A stretch of DNA of 62,555 nt. Origin: Setaria digitata (lineage: Eukaryota; Nematoda; Chromadorea; Rhabditida; Setariidae). Positions 35,453 through 48,110 of this stretch are shown here, in pieces. Location: contig RCAB01000383.1 of NCBI GenBank assembly GCA_003640385.1, positions 1 through 62,555 on the forward strand, written 5' to 3'. How positions within the stretch are numbered: position 1 is the stretch's first letter; every line of letters starts with the position of its first letter. The translations under genes were made by a program, and so were the position numbers. Below the pieces are notes generated by a model, which was not told where the DNA came from, searched no databases, and saw only the letters and a program-made list of their open reading frames with translations.

Positions 35453-38400
35453 TAAGTTTTGTTTTTTTAAATTTCCTTGTTTTTGTGAATATCGAATACA
35501 GATTGCAGGAAAGTGCTGAAAATATTGAACAGGAATAAAAAAACATGAGAGAGAAAGAGGAGCGAGGGGAGAGAGACAGGAAGAGATCAATCAAGCATAA
35601 AGAATTGAAAATTCTAAATATTGTATTATGAGGAATGATGAAATGCTCATCACTATATTTCTAAGCAAACGTGGGTGTGTGCTGCTGTAGTAGTTTGAAA
35701 AACGTTACACATTTTGTGTTTAATTATCCTTTTCATTCATAAATTATCCAGGGATGTAGGACTGTCGGCTTTTTGTTGCTCAATGTAATACCATAACATC
35801 TGTCACTGAGGCTTATATAAAGCTTTCATAAGAAAACAAATCTTTATCGTATTTTTATATCATTTGAACTTTTGTCATTTTTGTATCACGTGAAATATTT
35901 ATGTTTTTTTAATGTGTAGCATATATCTTGTTATTCCTCAATTACGGTACCAGTGGTGAATTATTGAAAATATTGACTTATAACAATAACAATAGCAGAA
36001 GTGATTTTCCGTAGTTCATTGTCATAACAATAACAAGTAACATTAAAACAATGAAGAGCATNGTCAATTACGGTACCAGTGGTGAATTATTGAAAATATT
36101 GACTTATAACAACAACAATAGCAGAAGTGATTTTCCGTAGTTCATTGTCATAACAATAACAAGTAACATTAAAACAATGAAGAGCATAATTCCATTATTG
36201 TTGCTACTAAATCACTAATAGTAATGATACAACGGCGCAATGAGATTGTAGAAGTGATAATAACAGGCTAATATAACAATGATGTTAATAATTAACGGTG
36301 TTAAGTGATGAACAGCGTTTAACAGTTATGGTAGTAATTGATAATAGTAGTAATAACAGTAATAATCACTTATCGTATAATCGCAACATATTTCTGCAAT
36401 TAGGTCGACAAAAATTTTTTCCAACTATCATCACATTTGCAATATATAGCTCATAAATCTGTCATTACGGCATCATTATTATGATCATCATCATTGCAGT
36501 CATCATATCTGTGTTACTTGATAGCATATTCATTGTTTATCGACACATCAACATAACAGTGAAATAGTGCATTGTCTGTTTTAAAAATATGTAAGGTTGT
36601 GTCGGTCGATTGTGGCTAGGATGAATTTAGGTCAGTAATGACAAACATCCGTCTAATTTCCATCCAGTCATTCCTCCTTCATCCGATTTCTCCTACCCAC
36701 ATCTTTTTGGAATCTGTTTGATATACAAAACGAATCACAGATTCCTTTGCATAAGGATCATAAGTGGCCATTTCTCAGCGTAAGATGCGAACAGGGGAGG
36801 AAAGAAATTATTAAACCAATAATTCAATTTTTATGAAATTAATCCGAATTTTTATTCCCTACTAATTTCTATATGGCCATTACTCAGGATAACTATTGCT
36901 GTTATCAGTTTCTTTTTATACCGTCACCAGCAAAGTACAACTGCGCTGCTTTGAGTATTTACCACTGGTGAAAATAATGGATGTGATGTGATGTACGATA
37001 GATAACCAAAATTCTGAAATGTCGTTCATTACAATTTTTCCCATATTTCGACAATCTGTGAGCAAGACTGCGGATTTGTGCAGGATTTTGCCGCTTCATA
37101 TATATATATGGTATCTTTTGGAACATCGTTGTAGTATCCTTTCCAGCGGATAGACGACGAAAGGGCTAGAGGAGCTTAAATTCTCGATATTTTTAACTTT
37201 ACCCGCAGGCAAATAAGTTGCGACATTTTGCATTGATCTCAAAACAACATTGATAAAATGGAAAACGCCTAAGAAGTGAAATACAAAGTAATAGAAATTG
37301 GGTTGTAAATATATTAACTTGACATTTTATTAAAATAATTTTCAATAATTTTTTGAGATCTTCGCGTCTAGTTTGATTTGATTCTAGATTAAAATAGTAT
37401 TATTGGTCCATTCCTAGAAGTTAATTTGTTAATTTCTGTCTTTTCCAGAAATAGGTAAGGGAAATAGAATCGATAGAGTCTTTTAATACCTGCCCATAAA
37501 TCATCAGTTATGCAAATTTCGTTATTATACGCTTCTCTAAACATTTGCAGTTTATGGGATACATAAAGCAAATGCATAAAAATAGAAGGAAAAAAGGAAA
37601 TTGGACAATAATGGTTAGTATTTCGAGACATGTAGATTTTACAGTCTCCATTCCAGTGATACCTCCACATTATTTACATAATAGGAAAGGATGAATTATT
37701 AAATATGAAAAGAGTGTGGTATGATAAGAAGATATACGTTAAATAGAAAGGTACGGTTTTAAGAGAGTACGGTAAGATAAAATTTGATGAGTAAATTAAA
37801 AACATTGATTAGATAAAATAAAAAGACCAGCATGTTTCTGGTTGAGTTTTTTTTCTGTTCATTGAATATTAATGATTTTTTTTTTTCGTCGTACTGATTA
37901 TTGCAGCATTTTGCTGTTTTAATTCCCAGTTTGACTGGAATTAATTGGTGACAAATTTGTGATGAGTCACAGAAAGAGAAGTTAAACTAGGAATTTATAA
38001 AGTGATATGAATAAGTGGTGATGGTAAATGTGTTATCATTTGTGTCAGAACATTAAGGAGATATGCGGAGATTTGAGAGTGGGTAAAGATCTCTGAATAA
38101 TATGAGTTTAAGAAGTAAGGTTAGAAGGATGGGAAATAGTTTTATTTTACGAGAGACGATAGAAGAGGATAGGTGTAGCGATTCAGCGAGTCGGAGAACT
38201 CTGCTTTGGGTTAAAAATGTTAGATTTCGTTTTCATGAAACGTTTATAAGACGATGTTTCTGGTCATACATTATCAGCTTTTTTTTTCCAAATGTGTGAT
38301 TTGCCTTCACTGCCTTTTCATTACTTTTTTTTTTCATTCGTTATATATTCTCAGAATTGTTTTTTAGTTGACATGATTTTAATTAACAAGTTGGATGATT

Positions 38401-38477
38401 CATCAGAGTTTCATAATGATACGATTGTTTATTTCAATGGGGAAAATTCGATAACAAATCCTTTTTCAGAAAATCTT
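35453..38477. other. AT-rich non-coding stretch with an assembly-type duplication
   Basis: No supported exon. It contains the N-flanked direct repeat at 35939-36187, AATA/GATA-type simple sequence (36200-36380) and a (TA)n tract near 37100. Confidence 0.55.
35939..36187. repeat. 123-bp near-perfect direct repeat flanking an N
   Basis: Positions 35939-36061 and 36065-36187 match at 122 of 123 bases (one T/C difference in an AACAA run). They are separated by N (36062) and two bases. The pattern is the same as at 2154-2376 and suggests an assembly join, although the single difference leaves allelic or true tandem duplication possible. Confidence 0.9.
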
Positions 38478-38526
38478 ATTAAATTTGTTTAATATTAATA
38501 AATTGTTAATATTAAACAAATTTAAT
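38478..38526. repeat. perfect 21-bp inverted repeat with a 7-nt loop
   Basis: The arm at 38478-38498 (ATTAAATTTGTTTAATATTAA without its last base, plus A) is exactly complementary to 38506-38526; the loop is TAAATTG. Immediately downstream, GTTTAATATTAATAAATT recurs as a direct repeat (38487-38504 and 38528-38545). Confidence 0.85.
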
Positions 38527-40098
38527 GTTTAATATTAATAAATTATTCATAGGTTTTCCCCGTAATATGGAAATGGCGGTACAAACTCACGAATGAAACA
38601 GCTCATGAGTCATCCAGTACTTGGTAGAGCTGTAAATATTGTAGTTGGCGTTTTTTTTTTCACTTTTTGTTTTGAAATAGGAAAGTCTCGGCTAGCCGCG
38701 AGTTTGATGATCATTTGTGTTATTTCCTCACTGAGTTTGGAAATAATTTTATTTTTAATTGAGGAATTCGAGATTTTTCGTTCTTGTATGTTGTGTTCTC
38801 TCAGTGTATTGTCTGTCTTTAGGTAATTCTAATTCGCTGGAAATAATTTATTTTTCGCTTGGATTACAGCTGTAACTTTGAAGAGGTATTTCAAGTCTTC
38901 AAAGCAATGTAATGTTCTACTTATCTTTTCGGTTTTTAAATTTGAAGTAATTTCCATGTGTGTATACGATTTACAGGGTGGACATTTATCATTAAAACAA
39001 AGTTATATTTTATTTTTGGAGCTTTTGTCGATATGGAAGATTTAGTGGGCTAGAAAAAACTGCTAAAACTATTATCTTGTGTGATGTTTAATTGGCATTT
39101 AAGTGTGTTGTAAGTATTAGAAGGCCTTCTCAGTCGGCTGTTTTCCTAATTGGTTGGATTCGTTTGACTGATTAGTTGGGTTTAAAAAGAAAGGGATTAA
39201 TTTGGCTGATTATTTGCGTTAAAAAAAAGGATTAGTTGACTGATTAGTTAAGTGAAGGAAAAGGATGAGAGAAGCGAAGGAAGGATGGAAAAAGTTAATT
39301 ATGGGAAGTATAACAGTAAACCCATATATGTGTCGCACATATGCGTACGTATATGTGCATATGCTTGGAATGTTGTCCTGTCGTTTTGGTTATTCTCATT
39401 TCACCTTTCAAAGATTTTCACCTGAGGAATTGTTATTCAACTAGACGTTTGCCAAACTTTAAGCATTACCTTTCCCTTTCCCCTGCTGGTTGATACTTTA
39501 CATTTTGAACATTCTTTCTGGGTTGTATGATCTTACTTTTTGTTTCACATTCTCCCGTCTGATTCTTTCTCTTCTTTTTCTCTTTCTTATTTGAATTTTT
39601 TCTTTCGTGTTGGTTAGCGATTTTGTTTGGTGCACTATTTGCTTTCTTATTGGTTGCATTCATCGTTCAGTGTTAGTGCCTGGTGATGCTGATTGTGCTG
39701 ACTGATTGCTAATTCAACACTGAAAGAAAGAGGAACCGGAAAAAGTTTTACTTCACTGGTGGAAGAAGAAGAAAATTGACCTCATTCATATTTATCTGGT
39801 GGAAAACACTGTGGCATCACTTGTGGGAGAACTGAAAAGTTTTATTTTTGTTTCATCGTTCCTCATTTGATACTTATTTTAGTTGCATAGAATACAGTTT
39901 ATTATAATCAAAACTTTCAATGACTGGCAATTATTTTTGATGATTGCTTCTTGAATTATTTCATAGTGATTATTGGATTATATTTCATTATACCGATTCT
40001 GCATTCGTAGTTTGTTCTCTTTTGGTAGTCTGAAATAGATGCAGGGATAGTGTCACGCAAACGACACGACGCTTACACCTTTCAACCGATCTTCAATA

Positions 40099-40155
40099 CG
40101 GATGTGCTTGTATATCATGTTATAAAAAATGAGTCATGAGATCATGCCACATCCG
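40099..40155. repeat. hairpin-forming element, copy B
   Basis: CGGATGTG at the left end pairs with CACATCCG at the right, and inner TCATG pairs with CATGA. It shares CGGATGTGC-TG, ATCATGTT, TGAGT, ATGAGATCA and ACATCCG with copy A in the same order. Flanking GATCTT on the left and an AATTGATTCCGA phrase on the right also resemble copy A. The open frame of copy A is interrupted here. Confidence 0.65.
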
Positions 40156-43100
40156 TCTTGACGATTGTTAAATTGATTCCGAAAGCCTGTTCTAACCATC
40201 AGTTCCAGTTAACATTAATATTCCAATATTTGTGATCATCAAATAACTAGACTGAATGTTTAAATTATTTTGGGTTTTTCATCGTGAACATTGTAAAAGA
40301 TATATATCGTAATGTTGGATAATCATAAGTTATGGAAGTTAGTTCATCACTGGCATATATTTAGTCTTCTAACAGTTTCAGACACACTATATGATAATTT
40401 AAAGATTTAGATTGGGATGGCTTCCGTATTCACAGTAGATCTTTCAAATGGTGTGCTTTAAAAAAGATTTATAACCAAATCTATTATCATTACTGAGAAG
40501 AAGTGGTCAAAGTTCCGAATTACATGGAATCGTATTTTTTGCAGTTTTGCTTTTGAATTTAACATGCCAAAATTAATTTTTCATTCATTGGAATTTGAAA
40601 TTGTAAAGAAGAAATTTCAAAAATTACCAGCATCACTATTGCATGTTTGCATGGACATTGGATCAAAGATTCCGCATTTCACTGTGCTCAGTTTGAAATA
40701 AAACTTGAACAAGCCCGTTGCCAACTAGTATCCATCCCTTCGCCCTATTGTCATCAATCATGACTCATCTTTTCATCAGAGCAAACATGAAACTTGAAAA
40801 GTAGCTTCTACAAAGAAGCTCATAAAAGTTAGGAAGCAATACTGGTGTAAATTTTAATGGATATTAGGATTTTTTTTCTCGACAATGAAATAGATGATTG
40901 CTCTGCTTCAGTAGGACTGTTGCAATGGTTGTATATTTTTATGCAATATTTGCAAAACCTAAACAGTGTTACCTTAACTGCTACTATCTTAAGTGATTTA
41001 GGAGTAAAACTGATTAGTGTTAACAGAATACATTTATGTGATATAAGAATACTCCAGATGTCGTTTGTGAACGATCTCGTATAAATTAATTTGTAAATTG
41101 AAAACGAACTTTTATGAAAAAGGAAGGATTTTTGTGATGCGTCCCCATCAAGGCAATAAATAATTCGCTTAGGATACATGTGAGAGGTTTATGTTTGTAA
41201 AGCAGAAAAAAGTAGATAGAGTCCAGGATGATGGTTTGGCTAATAGTTTAATTTTGTTTGGCCTATTAAAAGTCAACAAATGTTTCCTATCGGTATTGAA
41301 CCATATTGAGAACTGAGGATTGATCTAGACCAGTCTGCTGCGGTATTTTTGACTAGTATTTTATCAATTTAAGCCTAATTAAATAAGCAAAGATTTTTGC
41401 AATTATTATCCAAAGAATTAGTGGCAGCTATGTTTACTGATCGTTTTGCTTTCTTTTTTAAGGATTTGTAAAACTAATTGACACGATTTTTTATCACTAT
41501 CTCTAGTTTGTAAAATAAGATTTTAGAGTAAAATGTTCCATAATTATTAGGACTTTAATTACATGGATAATAAATTGCGTTACTATCAAAGGCATTAACA
41601 AAGTGTAAGTTTCCAAAATTTGTTTTATTCAACATTTTAAAGTAAAGTATCGATTTTTAAAGCGACAAAAGAAAGGTCGATAAAATCTAGTTAAATATTA
41701 TTCTCATTTTCATTCCATTACAAAGACATAATGCAAGATTTGTTTCCGTACGGCACTTTAATGTTTAAAATCAGTTTCTAGCTTTAAACCAAATTTTCTA
41801 AGCCAAAATTCTAGACGGTAAAATCTAGAAATTTAAAAATTTCAACTATAACACGATCAAATTACTAATCGCAACAGATATAGACATTTTAATTAGCAGT
41901 ACAACAAAAAAACTTTTTCCCGGAAACAAATGACAACTGCTTCAGTAATTAATGTATTCTCAAAAGAAAAAAAGAGGTAGAGAGGAAGAGAAAGGGAAAG
42001 GGAGAAAAGAAGAAAAAAAAAAGGAAAAATGGTAATGTATGGTTGCGGATCGCTGATTTGATTGATAAGAGAGTTTGCTATTTAAATGATAAGGAAAATA
42101 CGGGAATTTCATTTGAAAGTATCGACTATGTGAATGAAAATTAATGATTTGAAAAGAAGAAGAGGAGAAAAAAGAGGAAGGTTGAGAATTGTAAGAAGCA
42201 AGGAAATAACGAAAGAAGAGAGAGAGAAAGAGAGTGAAAAGAGTTTAATGTCTGGAAGACTTCGTTTCTCAATTTTTCAAATGATAAATTGCTGAAAAAT
42301 TTTTCGAAAATCTTCAGCTTATTTATTTTCAACGATCACAAGATAATAATTGGTAGCGGTAATAATAATGGAAAATAATCGTAAACAATAATAAACAAAC
42401 GATAAATAATAATGATAATAAAATAAAAAATATTAATTAGTAAAAATAATAATAATGGTGAATAATAAAGTAGTAAATGGCAAATGATAAATAATAAATA
42501 AGAAACAATAAATAATGAGCAGTAAATAAATGAATAGCTAATAAAGTTGCGTCTTTTTTTCCAATTTTGAAATACCAATAAAATATACTACAAAATTTTA
42601 ACGTGCGACAAATATGGAAATGATGTGTGTGTGTTTGCTATTATTAAATCATATCTTACACTACTAGAAATGATTTTGTGTGAAAAAATAAATGCAAAAA
42701 ACGACTGATTTAGTAAAAGAAAGCCAAAGTATAATTTAAATCGATCCTGAATGAAAAAACGATGGAATATATTTCTTCGTTAACCGGACTGACAAATCGG
42801 ATTCTCATGCTGTTCCGTAATTTACGCTATAGGCGGTGAATAAGAAAATAAGAAAATTGGAGGAAACTTTTAAACAAACTGTAAAAAACAAGCAAGAAGA
42901 ATAAACAACCAGAAAAAGGCTTTTAAAGAAACCAGTAGAAAAAGATATGTATGATAAAAACACCGGAAGCGTACGAGTGGAAAAGCCTGTGATCAAAAAA
43001 ATTCCTTCAAAAATTACTGCGATTTTCCGGAAATCTCTCATGAAATACGATTTTAATTTTCGCTTATAAAAGAATTCAATAGTGTATTATTTGTTGTATG

Positions 43101-44429
43101 CTATTTCCTTGTATTTCTTGTGTTTTTTATGATGTTATTATCAGAATGATGAGAAATTTTTGAGAGAAATTGAAAAAAGTTGCTAGTTATGCGTCATTAT
43201 TTAATAATAATTTTTAGAAAATTAATTGACGAGAATCGTAAAAACAAAAAAGAAAAAAGAGACAGTGCAAAAATGAATTAAAATTTTTACTTTTATACGT
43301 AAAAATTCGGAATTTTACATGTCCGTCTAGCACAAATCTAGCACAAAAGAGATAATGCAAAAATATTTCTGAACAGAATTTCAATTTGAAAGTAATTGTT
43401 AAATTCAGCAGGAATGAATGTATGGTTGATTTTCAGGAAAAAAACAGACAGTTTTATTAAAATACTTTTTGAATTAAGAATTTAATTCAGCACCTACAAT
43501 AGATAATTTTAATTGAGTGCCATAAATGAATGGTTGTTAATGAGGCATTACTACTGAAAATGAATTATTTTTGATCAGTGATTCTTTACCACATGAAATG
43601 AATAACTGTTAATTAATAATGCCTTGATTTTGCTTTGACAGCAATAAATATTTGCAAATAAATTCATGCAGCTGTTTGTAAGCATAAAATGCAAATTGAT
43701 ATACTTAACATTTAAATTACTAAAATGAGTTATTAACAAATACCGAATGACTCATTGTCCATAGCAGGTCAAAATGCTAATTATAATGAAAAGCAGCGAA
43801 ATAAGAATGAAAGCGGTAAAATGAAACAAGCTGATGAATTAGAAGTGTTGGAAATGATTGACAAATTCTTTCAATGATTATTCTTTCTTTATTTTGTGAC
43901 ATTACATGCACTAATTATTTAACAAACCGTTTAAAGGTATTTTTCAAAATCAAAATTTCCTAAAAATGCATGCTAATTAAATTAATCAACTAGCTGAATA
44001 TAAGCTTAAAATGCAATAGAAGTGAAAATAATAGACGAAATATTAAATGTTGTTTCGGAATTTTCGTGACTAAATTGCTCAAAATTCTATTATTTTAAAT
44101 AACTCACTTTGCATTTTTAACTTTTGCTTAGATTTTAAAATTCTGCTACATTAAAATAAATGATAATTTAGATTTGGCCAATGTTACCTACTTCTATTAC
44201 ACGGAAATTGGCATCTCTTTTTTCCGAATTTTTAATCAAATTTATCACACTATTGTTTTTAAATGCATATTTCATCCCATATTTATAAAAATAACTAATC
44301 AACTTTCAGATCTTAATACTTTATATTAAATCTCATCCAATTTTGTCCAATCATAACAGTTTTCCTATCACTTATCTTAATTAACAATCACTTCAGTTCT
44401 GTAACGAATAATAATATTGAAAATAATTA

Positions 44430-44430
44430 T

Positions 44431-44469
<39 letters not shown>

Positions 44470-44470
44470 T
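44430..44470. repeat. (AAT)n microsatellite
   Basis: About 40 bp of continuous AAT trinucleotides followed by AATATTAATAAG. Confidence 0.85.
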
Positions 44471-47400
44471 ATTAATAAGAACAAAGTGTGCAGTTGTAAT
44501 AGGATTTTTGCTTAATACTGATACTGTTAGCAGTAATGATCATAGTTTATACAAAAAAAAAATGATAATTTTCTGATGAGATTTTCTTTCAGCAACACAC
44601 AAATAAGTGATTGGAATGTTTAACATTTCATTCTTTGTTTAAATAATTGCTTAATTATTTTCTTTTATGCATGATAGTCTCAGTGACTGCTTCGAATTTT
44701 CGAAAGAGTTAAAATTAACGAAGTATGAAACTTCTGAAATTCTCGGCGGAAGTGTGTATATTCAATAGATTATTTCATCAAATTATCAATAATTTTCAAG
44801 AAATTGCAAAATAGCCTTTTCTTTCCTTTATTACTCTTCACATGGAGGAGTAATTGCTGCATTCGAGACTGCCATTCATTTAGTCTCGACAATTAGTTGC
44901 GTAGTCGCTTACTTTCCCAATTAATTCTAAAACTTGTCACCCTATCGGTTGTTCGATTAAACAAAACGGTCATATGCTAATTATTATTCCACTGAATGAA
45001 ATGTTTATATAGCGATTAATTTACACGTGTAACGTTTCATTTATGTTATGTTTTTTGGGACTACGTGATGCGTTTCCAATTACGCTCATTAGAACTGACT
45101 TGAACTAATTATTCCACTTCAAAGCAAACAAAAATCTGAACAATTTCATTTAAGACTCTGATTCAAAAAAAAAAAATACTTTTTTAAATTATTCATGCAA
45201 AAGGGTGAATTTTGTAAAAAAAATGAAATGATTTTGGTCAAAAATTTTAAATAAATCCCATTATAATTTTTCACTTGTTTTGAGTTTTTTTTTTTGGAAC
45301 AACCAGTTATTCTTGACTAATTTGTTAAATTGTATTAATTTTATTTCTTGCAAAAACTAAAGAAGGATAAACAACCTTATTAGTTAAAAAAAAAAAACAC
45401 ATACATGCTCTAAAAATATTATTCAAAAGAAAGGCACATGAGGTAGTTAATTATTTTTGAAGAGGTAATTAATTAATTTTCCCTTAATATCTTAATATTA
45501 GTAATATTGTCATCCAATTGTTTGTTTATTCATTATAATTTACAACGCCTCATACACAGTATTAGCAAAATTGACATATTCTGAATGAATTTATGTTTCA
45601 TACTGGACAATATTTAATGTTTATTATTGATGAGTCTTTTCATTTACCAAACATCTTTCTTTGGGAAGACGCGGGAGATCTGAGGTGAGGAAAAGAAAGA
45701 GGTATTATCGCCAGATGATCAGAAAATGCTATATTTTCAATTGTTGCCTAAATTGCTGCATTTAATTAATTCTAATTAAATTCTAAGAAGGAAAGGAATA
45801 TTTATTTTTTTAGGTTATTGATGAGTTCCTTTTTTTCTCGCTGATAAGAGATGAGTGAAATTTTTTTCCGTTCCGTTTTAAATTTTGCTATTGCCATATT
45901 ATTCTTTAAAAGACGCACATTTGTTTAAATCAAAAGGTTCAAATTTCTATTCTCAAACGAATTTAAAATTTTCTAATTCAGAAAAAAAAAATCTTTTTAT
46001 TGATCGACTGCTTGAAAATTGAAATTTCTAGCAGATTTGGGAACTTTGCTTTCCAAAAAATTTTTCTTAATTAAAAAAAAAAGGTTCCGGATTTAAAAAC
46101 AAATTTAAAAAGTACAAATCGAATAGCAAGTTTATTTTACCCGCTTGTATAATATTTGGTAAATCTGATACATCCGAAAATACCATTTTGGATATTTCAG
46201 ATATTATACAAATAGCTAAATTACATTTGCAATTTCCATCCAATTTGGAAATTTTTCGAGCTTTCAAAGAATATTGCAAATTTGAAAGTTCCTAAAATAA
46301 TTCATTTAGCAATCACTTCATATCAAACAACGGCTTTTTATAAAATTTCAATTGAATTGGTAATTTTGGAGAGCCACTTACTGATTGTCCAAACATTCTT
46401 CCTTTCATTTAGAAGATTGTGAATAATTGATGACAAGGAGCTAAAATTAAATTATTTCACAAGATGTAAATTCAAACAATTAACTTGTTATTTTGCTTCA
46501 TGATATAAAACAAATAAAATCTAAATTTAATTAATTGTCTTCTCAAAAAATATTCATTATGCGAACTTTTGTTTTCTTGTCAAAATTTCCCCAATTCTGA
46601 ATTATCAAAATTTTCACTTTTTTTTCCTAAATTAGCAAAAATTTTAAAAGTTTGCAGCAAAATTCCCAATTTAAATTAAATCTTTTCAATTACCAGTAGA
46701 CACATATTTATACACACTTTAATATTTTAATGAAGTCATGAATAACATCTTCATTTTACCAATTAAAATTAAGCGAATGATTTCGTAGTGAGAGCAAGTG
46801 AAAGAGGCTGTAGTTGAATTATTTCATAATTTTAATGAACTCCATCTTCTAATAGATTATTAAACTGGTCGGTGATGTAGAGCCAAGAGGTCATTGTACC
46901 AGTCATTTTACCTGTTTAACCCTTGTCCATTATCCGTTTTCAGATATAATTATTTGATGGAAGCCTGATCATCATTACTAACAACCTTTTGCCTCTTGTC
47001 TATTCATTCATCCATTAAGTCCGAATAAATGGTCCGTAAACAACAAATGGACAACTTGATGTCAACTTAATAACATTTGTTAATCATTTACAAATATTTG
47101 AGATTTTTCGCGAAAATATCACAATAATTCTTGCTCCTTTCTCCTATTATCACTGTTTAATAAAGTAATTTATCAGAAAAGAAATCCAAGCGCTTATGCA
47201 TATATTATATTAATTGGTATTGCTATGTTTTATCTTTTTTCCTTTGAAGAAAAAGTTTTCTTTAAGGTGTGATTTAAAAAAAAAAGGGAAAATTATTAAG
47301 CAATTTTTAAACAAAAAAGTAAAATCCTAATTGAATTAGTATTCTTCCTTATTTGTTTTTTGTTTTTTTTTTTTTTGAAGTTATAATTAAATTTAATTCG

Positions 47401-47956
47401 TTTTCAGTCTTTTTCGCCACTTAACGGTTATTATTTACTGTATTTTTACACCTATTAATTTCATTTTTTAACGAATCATTTTATTTTCTTATTTAAAAGG
47501 AAAAAGAAACAGATACCTTTCTCTGTTCCCTAGTAAAATGAATTATATAAAATTTATTGATGAGAAGCTGATTTAAATTTAATGAGTTTTTTTTCCCCTT
47601 TAAGCAGGAAGTGAAAAAACATGACGACGAATGACAATTAAATATTTTGCTATATTTTGAGAGAAAACTTTAGTGAGACTAATTGACACTGTGTTTTAAA
47701 ACTTGGACTGGAAAATTTTTCATTAAATTTAAATGAACTTATCATGTTTGAAATTCGATTTGAAATTTTTTGCTAAACAAAGTTTTTATAAAATTTATCA
47801 CCGATCATTTTTTTTTTTTTTTTTTATATTTCATTTTGATAACTTGAAAATGAATTGAGAATAATTTTTCTCTAGATATCGTTGAAAGTTCGAGGTCTCG
47901 AATTAAAAATTTGAGCGGAGATATCTGTTCAAATAATTCAAACTTAATGAAAAAAT

Positions 47957-48110
47957 TCTCCGCGGATAAATGCCCATAGATCCCCTTCTTTTCTCATACT
48001 GATTTTTCCCCGGAATAAATGCTCATGTGTTCCCCGCCTCTTCCCGCACTGGGTTTTCCCCCGGGAGATTGCTCGATTTATTCCCCGCCTTTTCGCTTAT
48101 TGACCCTCTC
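47957..48110. repeat. C-rich degenerate tandem repeat, about 50-bp unit
   Basis: Three diverged units start near 47959, 48008 and 48059. Each has a CCSCGG-ATAAATGCYCAT-like opening, a CCCC-CTT-TC middle and an ACTG-TTTTCCCC-like end. The array is clearly C-richer than its surroundings. An open frame from 48019 runs through it but is explained by the repeat. Confidence 0.55.

Larger units (their letters stand above)
38546..47956. other. long AT-rich gene-poor stretch
   Basis: No supported exon. It contains hairpin copy B (40099-40155), purine-rich tracts (41960-42240), an AATAATA-rich tract (42340-42530), an AATA microsatellite (44430-44470) and many homopolymers. Open frames at 40829-41179, 42336-42578 and 42805-43041 are low-complexity or lack splice context. 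Confidence 0.6.

Noticed and set aside
40829..41179. Overlapping open frames on both strands (116 and 75 codons)
   Set aside because: Low-complexity composition, no splice sites in phase and no family resemblance.
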